From positions 62,001 through 126,000 of the forward strand of contig NZ_SOSI01000004.1 in NCBI RefSeq assembly GCF_029760855.1: 64,000 nucleotides of DNA, given 5' to 3'. The notes below the pieces were generated by a model, which was not told the DNA's origin, searched no databases, and was given only the letters and a program-made list of their open reading frames with translations. The translations under genes and the position numbers were made by a program. Shown piece by piece: positions 62,091 to 64,000 of the stretch (position 1 is the first letter of the stretch; each line of letters starts with the position of its first letter). This DNA comes from Erythrobacter litoralis (GTDB lineage: Bacteria > Pseudomonadota > Alphaproteobacteria > Sphingomonadales > Sphingomonadaceae).

Positions 62091-63023
62091 GTGGAGCGGC
62101 CCCCCGTGATCCGCCCTGCTAGCAAGCGCGGACTTGCCCCCTTTCGAGGTCGGCGGGCCGCATCGCTTCTGCCGCGCACACGGCTCGCCGGTCCGATGCC
62201 ATGGGTGATGGCGATCATGGTTGCGCTTACGGTCCTCGCTGGCGGCGCCGCCCTTTCGCTCGACAATGTTGCCCAGACGGCCCGCGGAGAACTCGCTGCC
62301 GCTGCCACGGTTCAAATTCTTTCCCCCGACCCCGAACGCCGGACAGCGCAGGCGCTGCAGGTCGCCACGATGCTTCGAGAACAAACGGATGTTTCGCAGG
62401 TGCGGATCGTCCCTCGCCAAGAAGTCGCCGATTTGCTCGAACCCTGGCTTGGCTCGGCAAGCGGGGGGAATGTGGTTCCGCTCCCCGCCCTGATCGATGT
62501 CGTGCTTTCGCGTGAAGCCGATGCCAGCGCGGTGGCCCGTTTGAGAGCGAAGATCGTCGAGATCGCTCCGGATGCGCGGATTGATGCGCAGTCGGAATGG
62601 CTCGAACCGGTCCTTGCAGCAATTTCCACGCTGCGCTGGATGGCGGTCGGCCTCATTCTCCTCTTGGGTTTTACCGCCGCCGCTGCCGTATGGCTGGCTG
62701 CGCGCCATGCTTTGGGCATCAATCGCGATACGCTGGAAATCGTGCATCTGCTGGGGGGCAGCGACGCGCAGATCGCACGCGTTTTCCAGCGCTCCATCAT
62801 GATCGATGCGGTTGCAGGCGGCGTTGCCGGCCTTGTCCTCGGCGCAGCTGCTCTTACGCTCATGGCGCGGCAGTTTTCGGCACTCGATTCCGGCATGATT
62901 TCCGCAGGCGGCTTGAGTGGTACCGACTGGGCGATCCTCGCGCTTCTGCCGCTTTGCGCAGTCGCGATTGCAGTCTACACGGCGCGCATGACGGTGCTTT
63001 CGAGCTTGAGGCGAATCCTGTGA
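62091..63023 (+). CDS. ftsX: Cell division permease FtsX
   Basis: A 310-residue integral membrane protein with four helices. Helix 1 is near residues 36-56, a periplasmic domain of about 120 residues follows, and three helices are near the C-terminus (about 180-205, 230-252, 275-297). It lacks an ATPase and pairs with FtsE. The GTG start at 62091 has GGGAGG before it. Its last four bases overlap the next gene (GTGA). The N-terminal 35 residues are basic and probably cytoplasmic. Confidence 0.87.
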   Translation: MERPPVIRPASKRGLAPFRGRRAASLLPRTRLAGPMPWVMAIMVALTVLAGGAALSLDNVAQTARGELAAAATVQILSPDPERRTAQALQVATMLREQTDVSQVRIVPRQEVADLLEPWLGSASGGNVVPLPALIDVVLSREADASAVARLRAKIVEIAPDARIDAQSEWLEPVLAAISTLRWMAVGLILLLGFTAAAAVWLAARHALGINRDTLEIVHLLGGSDAQIARVFQRSIMIDAVAGGVAGLVLGAAALTLMARQFSALDSGMISAGGLSGTDWAILALLPLCAVAIAVYTARMTVLSSLRRIL

Positions 63024-63559
63024 TCCTGCGTCTGTTTGCAGCTATCGTGCTCCTCTATGTCGGCGGTTTCCTGACATTTGCGTTGACCCTGCCGCAAGCG
63101 ATGGCAGGAGCCGCGACCGATGCGGTGATCGTGCTGACGGGCGGGCCGGGGCGGATCCAGCGCGGGCTGGAGGTGCTCGACGAAGGGTTGGCGAAAGAGA
63201 TGTTCGTCTCGGGCGTCGACCGGGAAGTGAAGTCTCAGGAATTCGCGGCGCAGTTCGATGTGGATGCGCGGACGATGGAATGCTGCGTGCAACTCGGCTA
63301 TCTCGCGGTCGATACGCGCAGCAATGCGGGCGAGACGGCCCAGTGGATGAAGGATCACGGCTTCACCTCGGCACGCGTGGTGACGACCGACTGGCACATG
63401 GCGCGTGCCTTTTCCGAGGTTGCAGAGGCCATGCCTCCGGGCATCAGGCTGGTGCAGGATGCGGTGCCGTCCCACCCCGAACTTGCAACGCTATTTCTCG
63501 AATACAACAAGCTGCTCGCGTCCGAAGTGACGCGCGGCGTGCCGAGCCTGCGCGGATGA
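63020..63559 (+). CDS. YdcF/DUF218 family protein
   Basis: A 179-residue protein with one N-terminal membrane helix (LFAAIVLLYVGGFLTFAL) and a Rossmann-like DUF218 domain: AVIVLTGGPGRIQRGLEVL, then TRSNAGETAQWM and VVTTDWHMARA, the family's conserved Asn/His cluster. GTG 63020 overlaps the ftsX stop. A frame from 62597 inside ftsX is rejected. Relatives such as SanA/ElyC affect the envelope, consistent with placement between ftsX and plsC. The reaction is unknown. Confidence 0.85.
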   Translation: MILRLFAAIVLLYVGGFLTFALTLPQAMAGAATDAVIVLTGGPGRIQRGLEVLDEGLAKEMFVSGVDREVKSQEFAAQFDVDARTMECCVQLGYLAVDTRSNAGETAQWMKDHGFTSARVVTTDWHMARAFSEVAEAMPPGIRLVQDAVPSHPELATLFLEYNKLLASEVTRGVPSLRG

Positions 63560-64000
63560 TCTATCTGCGTAATGCCGCCTTCTACGGCGCGTTCTACTTC
63601 GGATCGGTATTCGTCACTCTGGCGGCGCTTGCCTGCCTGCCGTTCTCTCGCGCCGCATTTCGCAGGAGGGTCGAAAACTGGAGCGGAATGCAACGCTGGT
63701 GCGTGCGCCACCTGCTCGGATGTCCTGTGAGGATCGAGAACCAGCCGCCGCAGCGCCCCGTGCTCTACGCAGTGAAGCACGAAAGCTTTTTCGAGGCGAT
63801 CGATGCGCCGACCCTGTTCGATACGCCGGCGGTGTTTGCGAAGAAGGAATTGTTCGACATTCCCTTCTGGGGCCGCGCTGCACTCGCCTACGGCCTCGTA
63901 CCCGTTTCGCGGGGGGATGGCGCCAAAACCCTGAAGGCGATGATCCGCGCGGCGAAAGAAGCAGTGAGCGAGGGACGACCGCTGGTGATCTTCCCCGAAG
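63556..64000 (+). CDS. plsC: 1-acyl-sn-glycerol-3-phosphate acyltransferase, 3'-truncated by window edge
   Basis: The ATG at 63556 overlaps the preceding stop (ATGA) and the frame is open to the last base, giving 148 codons of a PlsC-type enzyme. It transfers an acyl chain to lysophosphatidic acid at the inner membrane. The hydrophobic N-terminus (FYFGSVFVTLAALACLPF) precedes the catalytic box, here KHESFFEAID, with Glu instead of the usual Asp in H(X)4D. The PVSRGDGAKTL and VIFPE motifs follow. H(X)4E also occurs in related alphaproteobacterial acyltransferases, so it is probably active. It is the fourth gene of the ftsEX operon. Confidence 0.85.
   Translation, partial: MIYLRNAAFYGAFYFGSVFVTLAALACLPFSRAAFRRRVENWSGMQRWCVRHLLGCPVRIENQPPQRPVLYAVKHESFFEAIDAPTLFDTPAVFAKKELFDIPFWGRAALAYGLVPVSRGDGAKTLKAMIRAAKEAVSEGRPLVIFPE

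Noticed and set aside
63777-63796. Acyltransferase box with Glu in place of Asp as a sign of an inactive enzyme
   Set aside because: H(X)4E variants are found in related acyltransferases of this group, so I do not regard it as a loss of function.

Overview
The window looks like chromosomal DNA of a GC-rich alphaproteobacterium of the order Sphingomonadales, most likely an Erythrobacter/Altererythrobacter/Novosphingobium-type organism. This is inferred from Caulobacter-type gene families (Weimberg xylose enzymes, a Caulobacter-type TonB receptor, sugar-linked tryptophan-halogenase-like genes), the NodT-type efflux protein and the sphingomonad-like ftsEX / YdcF / PlsC string. No named species can be assigned from sequence alone.

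Region 1 (422-29111) is a polysaccharide-to-central-metabolism locus. Secreted or lipoprotein hydrolases (a GH3 exo-beta-glucosidase, a GH5 endoglucanase with a carbohydrate-binding tail, a GH3 beta-xylosidase and a GH10 xylanase) cut hemicellulose and beta-glucan. A TonB-dependent receptor and an MFS sugar porter import the products. All five enzymes of the Weimberg pathway then take D-xylose to 2-oxoglutarate: xylose dehydrogenase, xylonolactonase, xylonate dehydratase, 2-keto-3-deoxyxylonate dehydratase and 2-oxoglutarate-semialdehyde dehydrogenase. They are spread over several operons. A LacI-family repressor (XylR-like) lies in the middle. Copies of a 14-bp palindrome, consensus TGTTAGCGCTAACA, sit in front of nearly every operon of the locus, which makes it look like one regulon. 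The locus also carries four tryptophan-halogenase-family genes (one lacking the catalytic residues) and two Cupin_8 genes. Their substrate is unknown.

Region 2 (29112-32909) is a PaoABC-type periplasmic molybdenum aldehyde oxidoreductase operon. Region 3 (33056-38646) is an AT-richer patch holding a LuxR-type regulator and a compact chaperone-usher pilus operon (pilin, chaperone, usher, possible tip protein), ending next to tRNA-Leu(CAG).

Region 4 (38776-50279) is mostly housekeeping: an NDUFA9-like protein, a dienelactone hydrolase, a nitronate monooxygenase, a dual-RCK SLC13 permease, aspartate kinase, UbiG, an AI-2E family permease, a nucleoside deaminase and a two-component system. It also holds a reading frame with no usual start codon (40923-41246) and a 51-residue open frame (47981-48136). 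Region 5 (50373-53438) encodes a beta-carbonic anhydrase, a SulP anion transporter and a second carbonic anhydrase-like protein in which the first zinc-binding cysteine is glycine. Region 6 (53449-60028) is a TetR regulator divergent from an RND tripartite efflux operon. Region 7 (60128-64000) has tRNA-Leu(GAG), a zinc-ribbon membrane protein, and the operon ftsE-ftsX-ydcF-plsC, which runs off the window. Many operon junctions use 4-bp ATGA or GTGA overlaps, which I used to correct several start sites. No insertion sequence, integrase or CRISPR array was seen.
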